From: Gemmobacter lanyuensis
GTDB lineage: Bacteria > Pseudomonadota > Alphaproteobacteria > Rhodobacterales > Rhodobacteraceae
Direction of reading: 5' to 3'
DNA length: 64,000 nucleotides
NCBI RefSeq assembly: GCF_014652355.1
Contig: NZ_BMYQ01000001.1
Span: 370,180 to 434,179 of the forward strand
A program made the position numbers and the translations under genes. Below the pieces are notes generated by a model. It was not told the DNA's origin and made no database searches. It saw only the letters and a list, made by a program, of their open reading frames with translations. Below, piece by piece: positions 16,873 to 25,967 of this stretch. Position 1 is the first letter of the stretch, and each line of letters starts with the position of its first letter.

Positions 16873-17339
16873 CAGGCGGTGAAATCCGCAAGCTGTGCCC
16901 CGGTGATCCGCAGCAGATCTTGCGGAGCGATGGGGAAGATATGGCGCGGCGTGCCCGCGGCCCCCCAGATCACCGGAAACTCCAGCAGGCGCGGGTCGAA
17001 GAATTCGGGACTTGGGGTGAGATGGCCCACCGGGCTGACGCCACCAATGGCAAAGCCTGTCTCCTCGCGCACCAGCCGCGCCTCGGCACGGCCAAGGGGT
17101 TCGCCCGCCAGAGCCGAGGCTTTGGCGGTATCCACCTGATTGCCGCCTGCCGTGAGGAAGAGGTAAAGCCGCCCGCTGTCCTGCCCGGCAAAGAGGATCG
17201 ACTTCACGATCTGGTCCAGCGCGCAGCCTGCGGCGGTGGCGGCGGCCTCGGCGGTGCGGCAATCGCCCATTTCAAAGGGTGTGATCTGCAAGCCCGCATC
17301 GGCGAGGGCGGATATCACGCGGGCAAGAGATTTGGACAT
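16872..17339 (-). CDS. YbaK/EbsC-family aminoacyl-tRNA deacylase
   Basis: A 155-residue single-domain editing protein of the YbaK/ProX family, which hydrolyses mischarged tRNAs (typically Cys- or Ala-tRNA-Pro). Family features include QIVKSILFAGQ with the conserved catalytic-site lysine (about residue 46), LFLTAGGNQVD and the GGVSPVGHL loop near 100. It is cytosolic. It is separated from the downstream TetR gene by 76 bases. Which tRNA it edits cannot be told from the sequence. Confidence 0.9.
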   Translation of the reverse strand: MSKSLARVISALADAGLQITPFEMGDCRTAEAAATAAGCALDQIVKSILFAGQDSGRLYLFLTAGGNQVDTAKASALAGEPLGRAEARLVREETGFAIGGVSPVGHLTPSPEFFDPRLLEFPVIWGAAGTPRHIFPIAPQDLLRITGAQLADFTA

Positions 17340-17368
17340 GATCGGGCCTTGGCTTGGGGCGGGAACGG

Positions 17369-17423
17369 CCGGGGGGGCTGTCTGCCCCCCGGACCCCCCG
17401 AGGATATTTGTGCCAAGATGAAA
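17369..17423 (+). repeat. dispersed hairpin repeat, copy B
   Basis: Hairpin GGGGGGC-TGTCT-GCCCCCC, then CCCCCCGAGGATATTTGTGC and CAAGATGAAA. The hairpin with its TGTCT loop also occurs in copy E. It lies between the PIN and YbaK genes and runs opposite to both. Confidence 0.7.
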
Positions 17424-17435
17424 CCCGGATCGGGA

Positions 17436-17993
17436 TCAGGGGGCAAGGCCCGGGGCGTCGATAACCTTGGCAAGCCGGTTCAGCCGGTTGCGCTTCAAGA
17501 GCGCATTCATCGAGACCGGATGGCCCGCCAGGCGTTCGGCATCGGCATGGGTGGCGCGAAGGGCGGTTTCGACGGTTTCGGGGGCGCGGGACCAGAGTTC
17601 CCACAGGAAGCCGTCGGGTTCGCGCCGGTCGATGCCTTCGGCGCGCAGGATATGGCCGGGGAAGTCTGCGGCATTGTAAGTCAGGATCGCGTCGGAGCCC
17701 GAGGCGATGGCGGTGGCCAGGACATGCAGGTCGTTCGGATCGGGCAGGATATGGCGCGCTTCGATATCAGGGCGGGCCGGGGTGCGGGCGCGGGGAAAGA
17801 CCTCGGCCATGCGGGCGGCGTCCGCGGCGGCCTCATCCACCGCTTCGGGGCCGAGGCGGACGACCGCGCGCTGCCATTCGCCCAAGATGCGATCAGACCA
17901 GACGGGTTCATAAAGCCCCGTCCGGGCGAGCCGGAGGAGGATCGCCCGCAGCACGCTGGGAAAGAGGACACAGGCGTCGAGGGTGACGCGCAT
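17436..17993 (-). CDS. PIN domain-containing protein
   Basis: A 185-residue protein with a PIN-fold ribonuclease signature. An N-terminal aspartate is in TLDACVLFPSVLRA (Asp6), and a second acidic cluster is in LPDPNDLHVLATAIASGSDAILTYN. PIN proteins are usually metal-dependent RNases, often toxins of toxin-antitoxin pairs. No antitoxin-sized gene is adjacent. Instead its ATG overlaps the TGA of the RlmI-like methyltransferase by one base (TGATG at 17995-17991), giving translational coupling. A C-terminal basic region (LLKRNRLNRLAKVID) may contact RNA. The function is inferred only from the fold. Confidence 0.8.
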   Translation of the reverse strand: MRVTLDACVLFPSVLRAILLRLARTGLYEPVWSDRILGEWQRAVVRLGPEAVDEAAADAARMAEVFPRARTPARPDIEARHILPDPNDLHVLATAIASGSDAILTYNAADFPGHILRAEGIDRREPDGFLWELWSRAPETVETALRATHADAERLAGHPVSMNALLKRNRLNRLAKVIDAPGLAP

Positions 17994-19186
17994 CAATCCA
18001 GCCGGAAGAACAGCGATTTCAGATAGCCGCTTTCGGCAAGCTGCGGCAGCAGCGGGTGGTCCGGCCCGGCAAAGCCAGTGTGGATCAGCTGACCCCGCCG
18101 CCCGCCGCGCCCGATGCCGCGCGCGCTGGCATTGCGGAAGCTGGACAGATCGGCCGCATGCGAGCAGGAGCAGAGCACGAGATAGCCGCCGGGCGCGACA
18201 AGGGGGGCAGCCAGCCGAGCAATGCGTTCATAGGCACGCAGGCCGGCCTCAAGCGCGGGTTTGGCGGGGGCGAAGGCGGGCGGATCGCAGATCACAAGAT
18301 CAAACTGCGCGCCCTCCTGGCCTAGCGTTTCCAGCACATCGAAGGCATCGCCCTGACGGGTGCTGAAGCGATCCCCCATCCCCGAGGCGCGTGCGCCTTC
18401 GGTGGCGAGCGTCAGGGCTGCGGCCGAGGCATCGACGGCCAGCGCCTGATCGGCTCCGCCTGCCAGCGCGGCAAGAGCAAAGCCGCCGACATGGGTAAAG
18501 ACGTCAAGCACCCGGGCGCCGCGCGCAAGGCGTGCGGCAAAGGCATGGTTCGGGCGCTGGTCATAGAAGAGGCCAGTTTTCTGCCCGCCCATCAGATCGG
18601 CCATATAGGTCGCGCCATTCATCGGCACCGGGATCGGGGCGGACACACCGCCCGAGAGGACCACGGTTTCCTCGGCCAGGCCTTCCAGGCTGCGCGACCG
18701 GCCGGTGCCGTTCTTGATCACCGTGCTGACACCCGTCACCTGACGCAGGGCAGCGGCAAGGGCGTCGATGTGATCTTCGGCCCAGGCGGCATTGGGTTGC
18801 ACCACCGCCGCATCGCCGAAGCGGTCGATCACCACGCCCGGCAGGCCATCGGCCTCGGCATGGACCAGACGGTAGAAGGGGGTGTCGAAGAGGCGGGCGC
18901 GCAGGTCCAGCGCGCGCTGCAGGCGGGCAGCGAACCAGGCCTGATCGATCACCGCCTCGGGGTCGCGGTCCAGCATCCGCGCGATGATCTTCGATTTCAC
19001 ATTGACGGTGACAAGGCCCAGCGGGCGGCGCTCCCCATCTTCCAGCACGGCGAGCGCGCCGGGGGCGAGGCCCTGGGTGCGCCGATCGGTGACCAGCTCA
19101 TCTGCATAGACCCAGGGAAAGCCATGGCGGATGGCGCGGGCTTCGGCCTTGGGTTTCAGGCGAACGGTGCGGCGGTCTTCGGTCAT
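17993..19186 (-). CDS. class I SAM-dependent rRNA methyltransferase, RlmI-like
   Basis: A 397-residue enzyme of the RlmI/RlmK family (23S rRNA m5C methyltransferases). An N-terminal PUA domain (about 1-75; VRLKPKAEARAIRHGFPWVYADEL) is followed by a beta-barrel region and the methyltransferase domain. That domain shows GLFYDQRPNH, VLDVFTHVGGFALAALAGGA (SAM-binding motif I, here VGG) and the catalytic CDPPAFA. The start MTEDRRTVRL fits the PUA start, and a 37-codon upstream extension was discarded. The exact target nucleotide is not known. The PIN gene is coupled to its stop codon. Confidence 0.9.
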   Translation of the reverse strand: MTEDRRTVRLKPKAEARAIRHGFPWVYADELVTDRRTQGLAPGALAVLEDGERRPLGLVTVNVKSKIIARMLDRDPEAVIDQAWFAARLQRALDLRARLFDTPFYRLVHAEADGLPGVVIDRFGDAAVVQPNAAWAEDHIDALAAALRQVTGVSTVIKNGTGRSRSLEGLAEETVVLSGGVSAPIPVPMNGATYMADLMGGQKTGLFYDQRPNHAFAARLARGARVLDVFTHVGGFALAALAGGADQALAVDASAAALTLATEGARASGMGDRFSTRQGDAFDVLETLGQEGAQFDLVICDPPAFAPAKPALEAGLRAYERIARLAAPLVAPGGYLVLCSCSHAADLSSFRNASARGIGRGGRRGQLIHTGFAGPDHPLLPQLAESGYLKSLFFRLD

Positions 19187-19256
19187 CGGATCACTTATTG
19201 AAAAGGGGCGCGCGATGCCCCCCTCTAGCCTGTTCCGGTCGCGCCGGAAACCCCAG

Positions 19257-19934
19257 TCAGTTGACGCGGGCCACCGTGGTGGTCGCAGGCGCCGCATTCT
19301 GCGACACGGCCGGGGCTTCGGGCATCTTCATGCGAACGGGTTGTGCCAGTTCCTGGCGGATGACCTGCGCCACATGTTCGGTGATAACCACCCGCATGGT
19401 GCGGCCGGCCTGTTCCTCGGCCACGGCGCGAGACCCGCCCGCGCCCTTCACATCGGCCACCACGGGCCGCGGTCCATCCACCACGGCGCCGGTGGCCGTG
19501 TCGCGCACTGTCAGGATGAAATGCACCGAATGCGTGCCGCCAATGGTGTAGCGGGTCTTTTCGGTCAGCGAATGGAAGCGCGTCATTTCGACCTCGACTG
19601 TCACGGGGCGCCCGCTGTGCAGGCTGGCCACACCACGGTTCAGCCCCTCTTCCATGATCGACTTGACCTGTTCATGGCGATTGCCGGGGGCATCGCCGCG
19701 CCAGACGATATCGGCCAGCGGGTAGAACATGTTCGCCTCGGAGACGCGGAGCGTTTCCGGCACGCTGACCTTCACCGCCGTCACATCGTAATTCGGCTGA
19801 ATCACGCCAGGGGCACCTTTCGTTGCAACCGACAAGGTGCCTTCAAGCGGCAGGTTCCGGCTGGTGGGGCTGACACAGCCTGCCACAGCAAGGGTTGCCG
19901 TCAGAAGGGCAAAAGCACGAATCGTCTGTTTCAT
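19257..19934 (-). CDS. uncharacterised Rhodobacterales lipoprotein (possibly DUF6778)
   Basis: A 225-residue protein with a type II signal peptide ending in the lipobox LAVAGC (Cys20), so it should be lipid-anchored in the envelope. Recognisable stretches are YDVTAVKVSVPETLRVSEAN and FYPLADIVWRGD, which recall a Rhodobacterales lipoprotein family I remember as DUF6778. The C-terminus is low-complexity. It stands alone between the RlmI-like gene and edd on the opposite strand. No function can be assigned. Confidence 0.75.
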   Translation of the reverse strand: MKQTIRAFALLTATLAVAGCVSPTSRNLPLEGTLSVATKGAPGVIQPNYDVTAVKVSVPETLRVSEANMFYPLADIVWRGDAPGNRHEQVKSIMEEGLNRGVASLHSGRPVTVEVEMTRFHSLTEKTRYTIGGTHSVHFILTVRDTATGAVVDGPRPVVADVKGAGGSRAVAEEQAGRTMRVVITEHVAQVIRQELAQPVRMKMPEAPAVSQNAAPATTTVARVN

Positions 19935-20123
19935 GTCATCCTCCGGGGGATCCGGTTGTCTGCCCCTTGGATGCCCGTCAATCTTGACGCAAATTGGATG
20001 ATATGCGTCAAAGGTCTGGGCATTTCATGATATAAGTATGGCGGACCCGCCTTGGCATCGCCCTTGGCGCCCCGTTCCCCCCTGTGGTGGTGCCATGTTT
20101 CGCCCATCGGGGCAGGAAGGGTT

Positions 20124-20135
20124 GTTAGCGCTAAC
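20124..20135. promoter_or_regulatory. palindromic operator GTTAGCGCTAAC upstream of edd
   Basis: A perfect 12-bp palindrome with a central CG, 46 bases before the edd start codon. Its form is that of LacI-family operators (GntR/HexR-like sugar regulators), so it probably controls the Entner-Doudoroff genes. The regulator gene is not in the window. Confidence 0.55.
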
Positions 20136-20181
20136 GGTTCCTGCTATTCTTAGCGACAAGCCGCAGTAAACGGAGCCCGCC

Positions 20182-21987
20182 ATGACGCTCAACGCCACCA
20201 TCGCCCGCGTGACAGACCGCATTCGTGCCCGGTCCGAAGGGCCGCGGGGCGAATACCTCGCCCGGATCCGCGCCGCAGCGCTGGCAGGTCCGGCACGGGG
20301 CCATCTGGCCTGCGGAAATCAGGCCCATGCCTATGCCGCCATGGGCGCCGACAAGGCCGCACTTGCGGAGGGGCGCGCCCCGAACATCGGCATCGTCACC
20401 GCCTATAACGACATGCTGTCGGCGCACCAGCCCTATGAGGATTACCCCCGCCTGATCCGTGAGGCTGCGCGCCGTGCCGGGGCCACCGCACAAGTTGCAG
20501 GCGGCGTGCCCGCCATGTGTGATGGCGTGACGCAGGGCCAGCCGGGGATGGAACTGTCGCTGTTCTCGCGCGATGTGATCGCGCTGGCGGCGGGCGTTGC
20601 ACTCAGCCACAATACCTTTGATGCGGCACTCTATCTGGGCGTTTGCGACAAGATCGTGCCGGGCCTGATCATGGCGGCGGCCACCTTTGGCCATATCCCG
20701 GCAGTTTTCGTGCCTGCGGGCCCCATGACCAGCGGCCTGCCCAATGATGAAAAGGCCAAGGTGCGTCAGCAATATGCGACCGGGGAAATCGGGCGCGACA
20801 AGCTGATGGAAGCCGAAATGGCCAGCTACCACGGCCCCGGCACCTGCACCTTCTATGGCACCGCCAATACCAACCAGATGCTGATGGAGTTCATGGGCCT
20901 GCACCTGCCGGGCGCAAGCTTCGTCAACCCCAATACCCCCCTGCGCGAGGCGCTGACGCTGGCGGCCGTCGAACGTGCTGCGGCGATCACTGCCCTCGGC
21001 AATGACTTCCGCCCCGCGGGCGAGGTGCTGGATGAACGGGCCTTCGTGAACGGCCTTGTGGGGCTGATGGCGACCGGCGGGTCCACGAACCTTGTGCTGC
21101 ACCTGCCCGCCATGGCACGCGCGGCAGGGGTGATCCTCGATCTGCAGGATTTTTCGGAAATTTCCGATGTCGTGCCGCTGATGGCCAAGGTCTATCCGAA
21201 TGGCTTGGCCGATGTGAATCATTTCCATGCCGCGGGCGGGCTGGGCTATATGATCGGCCAACTGCTGGACGCGGGTCTTCTGCACCCTGATGCCAAGACC
21301 GTGGCGGGCGACGGTCTCGCGCTTTACCGGCAGGAACCCAAGCTGATCGACGGCAAGCTGGGCTGGACGCCTGGCGCCGAAACCACGCTGAATGACCGTA
21401 TCCTGCGCCCGGCAAGCGATCCTTTTGCCCGCACGGGTGGCTTGAAACAACTTACGGGCAATCTTGGCCGCGGGGTGATCAAGGTTTCGGCCGTGGCGCC
21501 CGAACGCCATGTGATCGAAGCTCCGGCGCGCATTTTCCATGATCAGGACTCGGTCAAGGCCGCGTTCAAGGCGGGGGACTTCACCTCGGATGTGGTGGTG
21601 GTCGTGCGCTTCCAGGGCCCGCGCGCCAATGGCATGCCCGAACTTCACTCGCTGACGCCGACGCTCTCGGTCTTGCAGGAACGCGGGCTGAAAGTGGCGC
21701 TGGTGACCGACGGCCGCATGTCCGGGGCCTCAGGCAAGGTACCAGCCGCCATCCATGTCTCGCCCGAAGCGGCGATGGGCGGCCCGCTGGCCCGCCTGCA
21801 GGATGGCGATATGGTGCGCCTTGATGCGGTGGCTGGCACGCTGACCGTGCTGGCCGTGGATTTTGAAACCCGCACCCCCGTCGTCGCCGATCTGTCGGCG
21901 AACCGTCACGGCATCGGGCGCGAAATGTTCGAGGCCTTCCGCCAGAACGTCGGCAATGCCACCGAAGGCGCCGCCGTCATCCTCTGA
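20182..21987 (+). CDS. edd: phosphogluconate dehydratase
   Basis: The 601-residue first enzyme of the Entner-Doudoroff branch, dehydrating 6-phosphogluconate to KDPG. It belongs to the IlvD/Edd family of [4Fe-4S] dehydratases. The cluster cysteines are recognisable in [29 protein letters not shown] and [13 protein letters not shown]. The long N-terminus before them and the length (about 600, versus about 560 for IlvD) fit Edd. The C-terminal part has [20 protein letters not shown]. eda follows 48 bases later in the same direction. Confidence 0.97.
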   Translation: MTLNATIARVTDRIRARSEGPRGEYLARIRAAALAGPARGHLACGNQAHAYAAMGADKAALAEGRAPNIGIVTAYNDMLSAHQPYEDYPRLIREAARRAGATAQVAGGVPAMCDGVTQGQPGMELSLFSRDVIALAAGVALSHNTFDAALYLGVCDKIVPGLIMAAATFGHIPAVFVPAGPMTSGLPNDEKAKVRQQYATGEIGRDKLMEAEMASYHGPGTCTFYGTANTNQMLMEFMGLHLPGASFVNPNTPLREALTLAAVERAAAITALGNDFRPAGEVLDERAFVNGLVGLMATGGSTNLVLHLPAMARAAGVILDLQDFSEISDVVPLMAKVYPNGLADVNHFHAAGGLGYMIGQLLDAGLLHPDAKTVAGDGLALYRQEPKLIDGKLGWTPGAETTLNDRILRPASDPFARTGGLKQLTGNLGRGVIKVSAVAPERHVIEAPARIFHDQDSVKAAFKAGDFTSDVVVVVRFQGPRANGMPELHSLTPTLSVLQERGLKVALVTDGRMSGASGKVPAAIHVSPEAAMGGPLARLQDGDMVRLDAVAGTLTVLAVDFETRTPVVADLSANRHGIGREMFEAFRQNVGNATEGAAVIL

Positions 21988-22035
21988 TCCCGCTTCGGGG
22001 CGCGGCACCGGCCGCCCCCGCCTATAGGAGCCCCC

Positions 22036-22677
22036 ATGACCCCCGCCGAAGCCTCTGCCAAATCGCTTGAAATCTGCCGTCTTGCCCCGGTGATCCCGGT
22101 CCTCGTGCTCGACGACCTCGCCTTCGCCGCGCCGCTTGCCCGCGCTTTGGTGAAAGGGGGCCTGCCAGTCCTCGAGGTCACGCTCCGCACCCCGGTCGCG
22201 CTCGACGTGATCCGCGCCATGGCCGAGGTCGAGGGCGGCGTCGTGGGCGCCGGTACGCTGCTGACCCCGGCCGATGTGAAGGCCGCCAAGGCCGCAGGCG
22301 CCACCTTCGGCGTCTCGCCCGGCGCTACCGACCGGCTGCTCGACGCCTGCGAAGACCATGACCTGCCGCTGCTGGCCGGCGCCGCCACCTGCTCGGAAAT
22401 CATGGCCCTGCTGGAACGCGGCTATACCGTGCAGAAATTCTTCCCGGCCGAGGCGAATGGTGGCGCTGCCGCCCTTGCCGCCATCGGTGCGCCGCTGCCG
22501 CAGGTCACCTTCTGCCCGACCGGCGGCATCACACTTGCCAAGGCTCCTGACTACCTGAAACTCGCCAATGTCGCCTGCTGCGGCGGCTCCTGGGTCGCCC
22601 CCAAAGGGCTGATGCAGGCGGGCGACTGGGCCGGGATCGAACGCCTCGCCGCCGAGGCCGCGGCGCTTCCGCGCTGA
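22036..22677 (+). CDS. eda: 2-keto-3-deoxy-6-phosphogluconate / 4-hydroxy-2-oxoglutarate aldolase
   Basis: A 213-residue class I aldolase that splits KDPG into pyruvate and glyceraldehyde-3-phosphate. The Schiff-base lysine is in YTVQKFFPAEANGG (about residue 136), the catalytic glutamate is in LEVTLRTP (about 48), and the phosphate-binding loop is CPTGGI. It forms an operon with edd. After the stop codon come about 100 bases without features and then repeat copy E. Confidence 0.97.
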   Translation: MTPAEASAKSLEICRLAPVIPVLVLDDLAFAAPLARALVKGGLPVLEVTLRTPVALDVIRAMAEVEGGVVGAGTLLTPADVKAAKAAGATFGVSPGATDRLLDACEDHDLPLLAGAATCSEIMALLERGYTVQKFFPAEANGGAAALAAIGAPLPQVTFCPTGGITLAKAPDYLKLANVACCGGSWVAPKGLMQAGDWAGIERLAAEAAALPR

Positions 22678-22784
22678 CCCTGGCCCGAACGACCCCAGCC
22701 CTAGCAGGCTCCCCCGAAAGGAGAGCGTGATCTAACTCCGCGGCCCCGCTCTCGAAGCCGCCGCAATGGGTCCCAGACCGCCCC

Positions 22785-22846
22785 TATTTTCTGTCTGAAA
22801 ATATCCTCGGGGGGCGCCGCAGGCGCGCGGGGGCAGACAGCCCCCG
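22785..22846 (-). repeat. dispersed hairpin repeat, copy E
   Basis: On the minus strand, hairpin GGGGGC-TGTCT-GCCCCC, then a GC-rich spacer, CCCCCCGAGGATATTTTCAG and ACAGAAAAT. The hairpin matches copy B and the tail matches copy D. It lies just after the stop codon of the 89-residue gene. Confidence 0.7.
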
Positions 22847-22871
22847 TCCACATCCGCCATCCCGCACAGGT

Positions 22872-23141
22872 TCAGGCGCCGACGCGCCCCATGCGCCCGC
22901 CGCGCCGTTTGGCAACCGGGGGGGCGTCTAGGGCCGCGCGCAGCACGGCCGTCATCGGATGATCCTCCCGCCCCGGCGCGTAATGGCCGATCAACGCCGC
23001 CAGCGCCGGGCCGCTCTCGGCCCCGACCGGCAGGCTCAGCGCCCAGTCGATGAAGATCGAGCGGCATTCACCATCGGTGATCCCCTCGATGTTATAGCTT
23101 TCGCGCACCAGACCCTTGGGGTCCGCCTCTTCAAGCCGCAT
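22872..23141 (-). CDS. small conserved hypothetical protein overlapping glnE
   Basis: An 89-residue soluble protein, MRLEEADPKGLVRESYNIEG at the start, with a central ECRSIFIDWALSLP helix and a basic C-terminus (PPVAKRRGGRMGR). The start overlaps the end of glnE by 11 bases and has ribosome-binding site GGGAGG at 8 bases. An earlier ATG at 23165 is possible but worse. I recall similar short proteins next to glnE in other Rhodobacterales, which suggests a conserved pairing, but the function is unknown. Coupling to glnE may hint at nitrogen regulation (inference). Confidence 0.7.
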   Translation of the reverse strand: MRLEEADPKGLVRESYNIEGITDGECRSIFIDWALSLPVGAESGPALAALIGHYAPGREDHPMTAVLRAALDAPPVAKRRGGRMGRVGA

Positions 23142-25926
23142 CCGCAACCCCTCCCAGATGGGCATCGATAACCGATGCCGCCGCGGCCACCGCCGCCTCG
23201 AGCCGCGCCGACAGGGCCTCACCATCCTCGGCGCCGGTTTCCCGCACCAGAAAAGCCCGCCCGCCTTCGCCCACCGTCGCCAGATCCAGCGTCCGGTCGG
23301 TCAGAAGGCGGCTTCCCGCCTGCAAACGCCAGAGCAACCTGTAGGCTTCCAGCAGGGTCTGCTCGTCGGAAACCGACAGAAACCCGCCTTTCACGCCCGC
23401 CCGCAATTGCTGTTCCACGCGCCGCGCGGGATCGGCCTGGCGTAGACAGGCGGTCTGGGCCAGAAGCTCGATATCCATCAGACGGCCCGCGCCATTCTTG
23501 GCCTCCCAGGACCCAGCCGGGGGCTTGGCCGCCTGCAGCCTTGTCCGCATCTCGGCCACGTCGGAAATCACCTTGGCGCCCGGCCCCTTAGTGGCCAGCA
23601 CCGCACGCCGCACCGCCTCGACATCCGCTGCCAGATCGGCGCCGCCCGCCAGAACGCGCGCCCGCGTCAGCGCCAGATGTTCCCAGGTCCAGGCCTCATC
23701 CATCTGATAGGCGCGGAAACTGTCGATCGAGGTCGCAACCGGCCCCTGCCGCCCGGACGGGCGCAGCCGCATGTCCACCTCGTAAAGCCGCCCTTCGGGC
23801 ATCTGCGCGGTGACAGCCGTCACCATGGCCTGCGTCAGCCGCGCGAAATAGGGGCGCGTGGCCAAGGGTTTGGCGCCTTCGCTCTGCTCCACCCCCGCGG
23901 CATCATAGATCACGATCAGATCCAGATCCGACCCGGCATTGAGCCGCCCGGCCCCGAGGCTGCCCATCCCCAGCACCACCGCGCCACGCCCCGGCGCGGG
24001 GCCGTGCTTGCGTTCAAACTCTGCACTGACCACGGGCCAAAGCGCCGAGATCACCGCCTCGGCCAGATCGGCATAGCTTTTCCCGGCCTCGAAGGCATCG
24101 ATCAGGCCGCGCAGGTGATGCACACCGACGCGGAAGTGCCATTCCTTCATCCAGCGCCGCGCCATATCCAGCTTGCGCTCATAATCGGGGATTTCGACCA
24201 TGACCGCCGTCAGGTCGGCGCGCAGCTGCGCCGTTCCGGGCCAGGCGGCCCAGAAGCTGCCGCCGATCACCGCATCCAGCACGCTTGCATTGCGGCTGAG
24301 GTAGCGGGCAAGGGCAGGGGTCGTGCCCGCGATGTCAATGATCAGATCGATCAGCACCGGGTTCGCCTCGAACAGCGAAAAAAGCTGCACCCCCGCCGGA
24401 AGCCCCGACAGGAACCCGTCCAGCGCCAGCAGCGCCTCATCGGGGTTGGCGGCCTTTTGCAGCGCCTTCAGCAGCGTAGGCCGTAGCCGCTTGAAGATCT
24501 GCATTGCGCGTTCCGACCGCAGCGCCGGATAGGCACGCCAGCCCTCGACAATCGCGCGGGCGCTTTCGGAAAGTTCCGGCCCGTCCTCGGCGGCGCCGGG
24601 GGCAAAGAATCCCTCGGTCAGCGCATCGGTGTGCTTCAGCCGGTCGAGCAGATCGGCGCGGAAGCGGTCCACATCGCCTTCACCGCAGAAATGCGCGATA
24701 CGGGCGATGCCCTCGGCGCTGCCGGGCAGGTCGTGGGTCTGGGCATCGGCGACCATCTGGAGGCGATGTTCGATTTCGCGGTGGTGACGGTAGAGATCGG
24801 TCAGTTCGGCCGCGACATCGGGTGGCACCCAGCCCTTTTCGGCCAGCGCCGCAAGGCCCCCCACGGTGGTGCGGTCGCGCAGACCCGGATCGCGCCCCCC
24901 GGCAATCAGTTGGCGGGTCTGGGTGAAGAATTCGATTTCGCGGATGCCGCCGACCCCCAGCTTCATATTGTGGCCTTCCAGCGTGATCGGACCATGCAGG
25001 CCGCGGTGGTCACGGATGCGAAGGCGCATGTCATGCGCGTCCTGAATGGCGGCGAAGTCCAGATGCTTGCGCCAGACGAAAGGCGTCAGCGCCTGCAGGA
25101 ACCGCGCGCCCGCCGCCAGATCGCCCGCCGCTGTGCGCGCCTTGATATAGGCCGCGCGTTCCCAGGTGCGGCCCTGCGCCTCGTAATAGGCTTCGGCCGC
25201 CGCCATCGAGATGCAGACCGGTGTCACGCTGGCATCGGGGCGCAGGCGCAGGTCGGTGCGGAAGACATAGCCCTCGCCGGTGATGTCCGACAGCAGCGCC
25301 GCCATCTTGCGGGTGACGCGGATGAAGGCCGCGCGGGCCTCTTGCCAGTCATCGACATAGCGGTCCTGATCAAAAAGACAGATCAGGTCGATATCCGAGG
25401 AATAGTTCAGCTCGCGCGCGCCGCCCTTGCCCATCGACAGGGCGAACATGCCGCCCGCGGTTTCGGCATCGTCCGGCGTGGCGCCGGGCAGCTTGCCGCG
25501 GCGGATTTCGTCGGCGACCAGCCGTTTCAGCGCCAGATCGACCGCCCGGTCCGCCAGATCCGACAGCGCCCCCGTGACCGATTCCAGCGTCCAGACGCCC
25601 GATACATCGGCAAGCCCCGTCAGCAACGCGACGCGCCGCTTGGCCTGCCGCAGCGCAGCCCCCAGCCCGTCCAGCGGCACGGCCGCCAGATCGTCCAGCA
25701 CCTCAGCCATCGCCGCTTCGGGGGCGAGGGCCAGGGCCGCGCGAAGCCAGGCCTCTTCCCGCTCCATCAACCCTTTCAGATAGGGCGAACAGCCCGCCGT
25801 GCCTGAGATGACGCCCACCAGTTCGGGGGCAAGATCGGCAAACCGCTGGGCGGCATCCTGTCCGGCCGCCTTGTCAAAGGCGATGGGGGATCGGGTGAGG
25901 CGGGAGGCGAAAGGCGCATATGTCAT
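23131..25926 (-). CDS. glnE: glutamine synthetase adenylyltransferase/deadenylase
   Basis: A 931-residue bifunctional enzyme that adenylylates and deadenylylates glutamine synthetase in response to PII and glutamine. Two nucleotidyltransferase modules are visible. The N-terminal deadenylase carries SMGKGGARELNYSSDIDL, and the C-terminal adenylyltransferase carries LGMGSLGAGRLNAGSDLDL; the GSD-x-D aspartates bind metal. Helical PII-responsive regions separate and follow them. The length is close to the usual (about 945). It is transcribed leftward after the M48 protease gene (41-base gap) and overlaps a small gene at its 3' end. Confidence 0.97.
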   Translation of the reverse strand: MTYAPFASRLTRSPIAFDKAAGQDAAQRFADLAPELVGVISGTAGCSPYLKGLMEREEAWLRAALALAPEAAMAEVLDDLAAVPLDGLGAALRQAKRRVALLTGLADVSGVWTLESVTGALSDLADRAVDLALKRLVADEIRRGKLPGATPDDAETAGGMFALSMGKGGARELNYSSDIDLICLFDQDRYVDDWQEARAAFIRVTRKMAALLSDITGEGYVFRTDLRLRPDASVTPVCISMAAAEAYYEAQGRTWERAAYIKARTAAGDLAAGARFLQALTPFVWRKHLDFAAIQDAHDMRLRIRDHRGLHGPITLEGHNMKLGVGGIREIEFFTQTRQLIAGGRDPGLRDRTTVGGLAALAEKGWVPPDVAAELTDLYRHHREIEHRLQMVADAQTHDLPGSAEGIARIAHFCGEGDVDRFRADLLDRLKHTDALTEGFFAPGAAEDGPELSESARAIVEGWRAYPALRSERAMQIFKRLRPTLLKALQKAANPDEALLALDGFLSGLPAGVQLFSLFEANPVLIDLIIDIAGTTPALARYLSRNASVLDAVIGGSFWAAWPGTAQLRADLTAVMVEIPDYERKLDMARRWMKEWHFRVGVHHLRGLIDAFEAGKSYADLAEAVISALWPVVSAEFERKHGPAPGRGAVVLGMGSLGAGRLNAGSDLDLIVIYDAAGVEQSEGAKPLATRPYFARLTQAMVTAVTAQMPEGRLYEVDMRLRPSGRQGPVATSIDSFRAYQMDEAWTWEHLALTRARVLAGGADLAADVEAVRRAVLATKGPGAKVISDVAEMRTRLQAAKPPAGSWEAKNGAGRLMDIELLAQTACLRQADPARRVEQQLRAGVKGGFLSVSDEQTLLEAYRLLWRLQAGSRLLTDRTLDLATVGEGGRAFLVRETGAEDGEALSARLEAAVAAAASVIDAHLGGVADAA

Positions 25927-25967
25927 GGCCCGACATTCGCCGCGTGCGGGCGCCGCGTCAACGCCCC

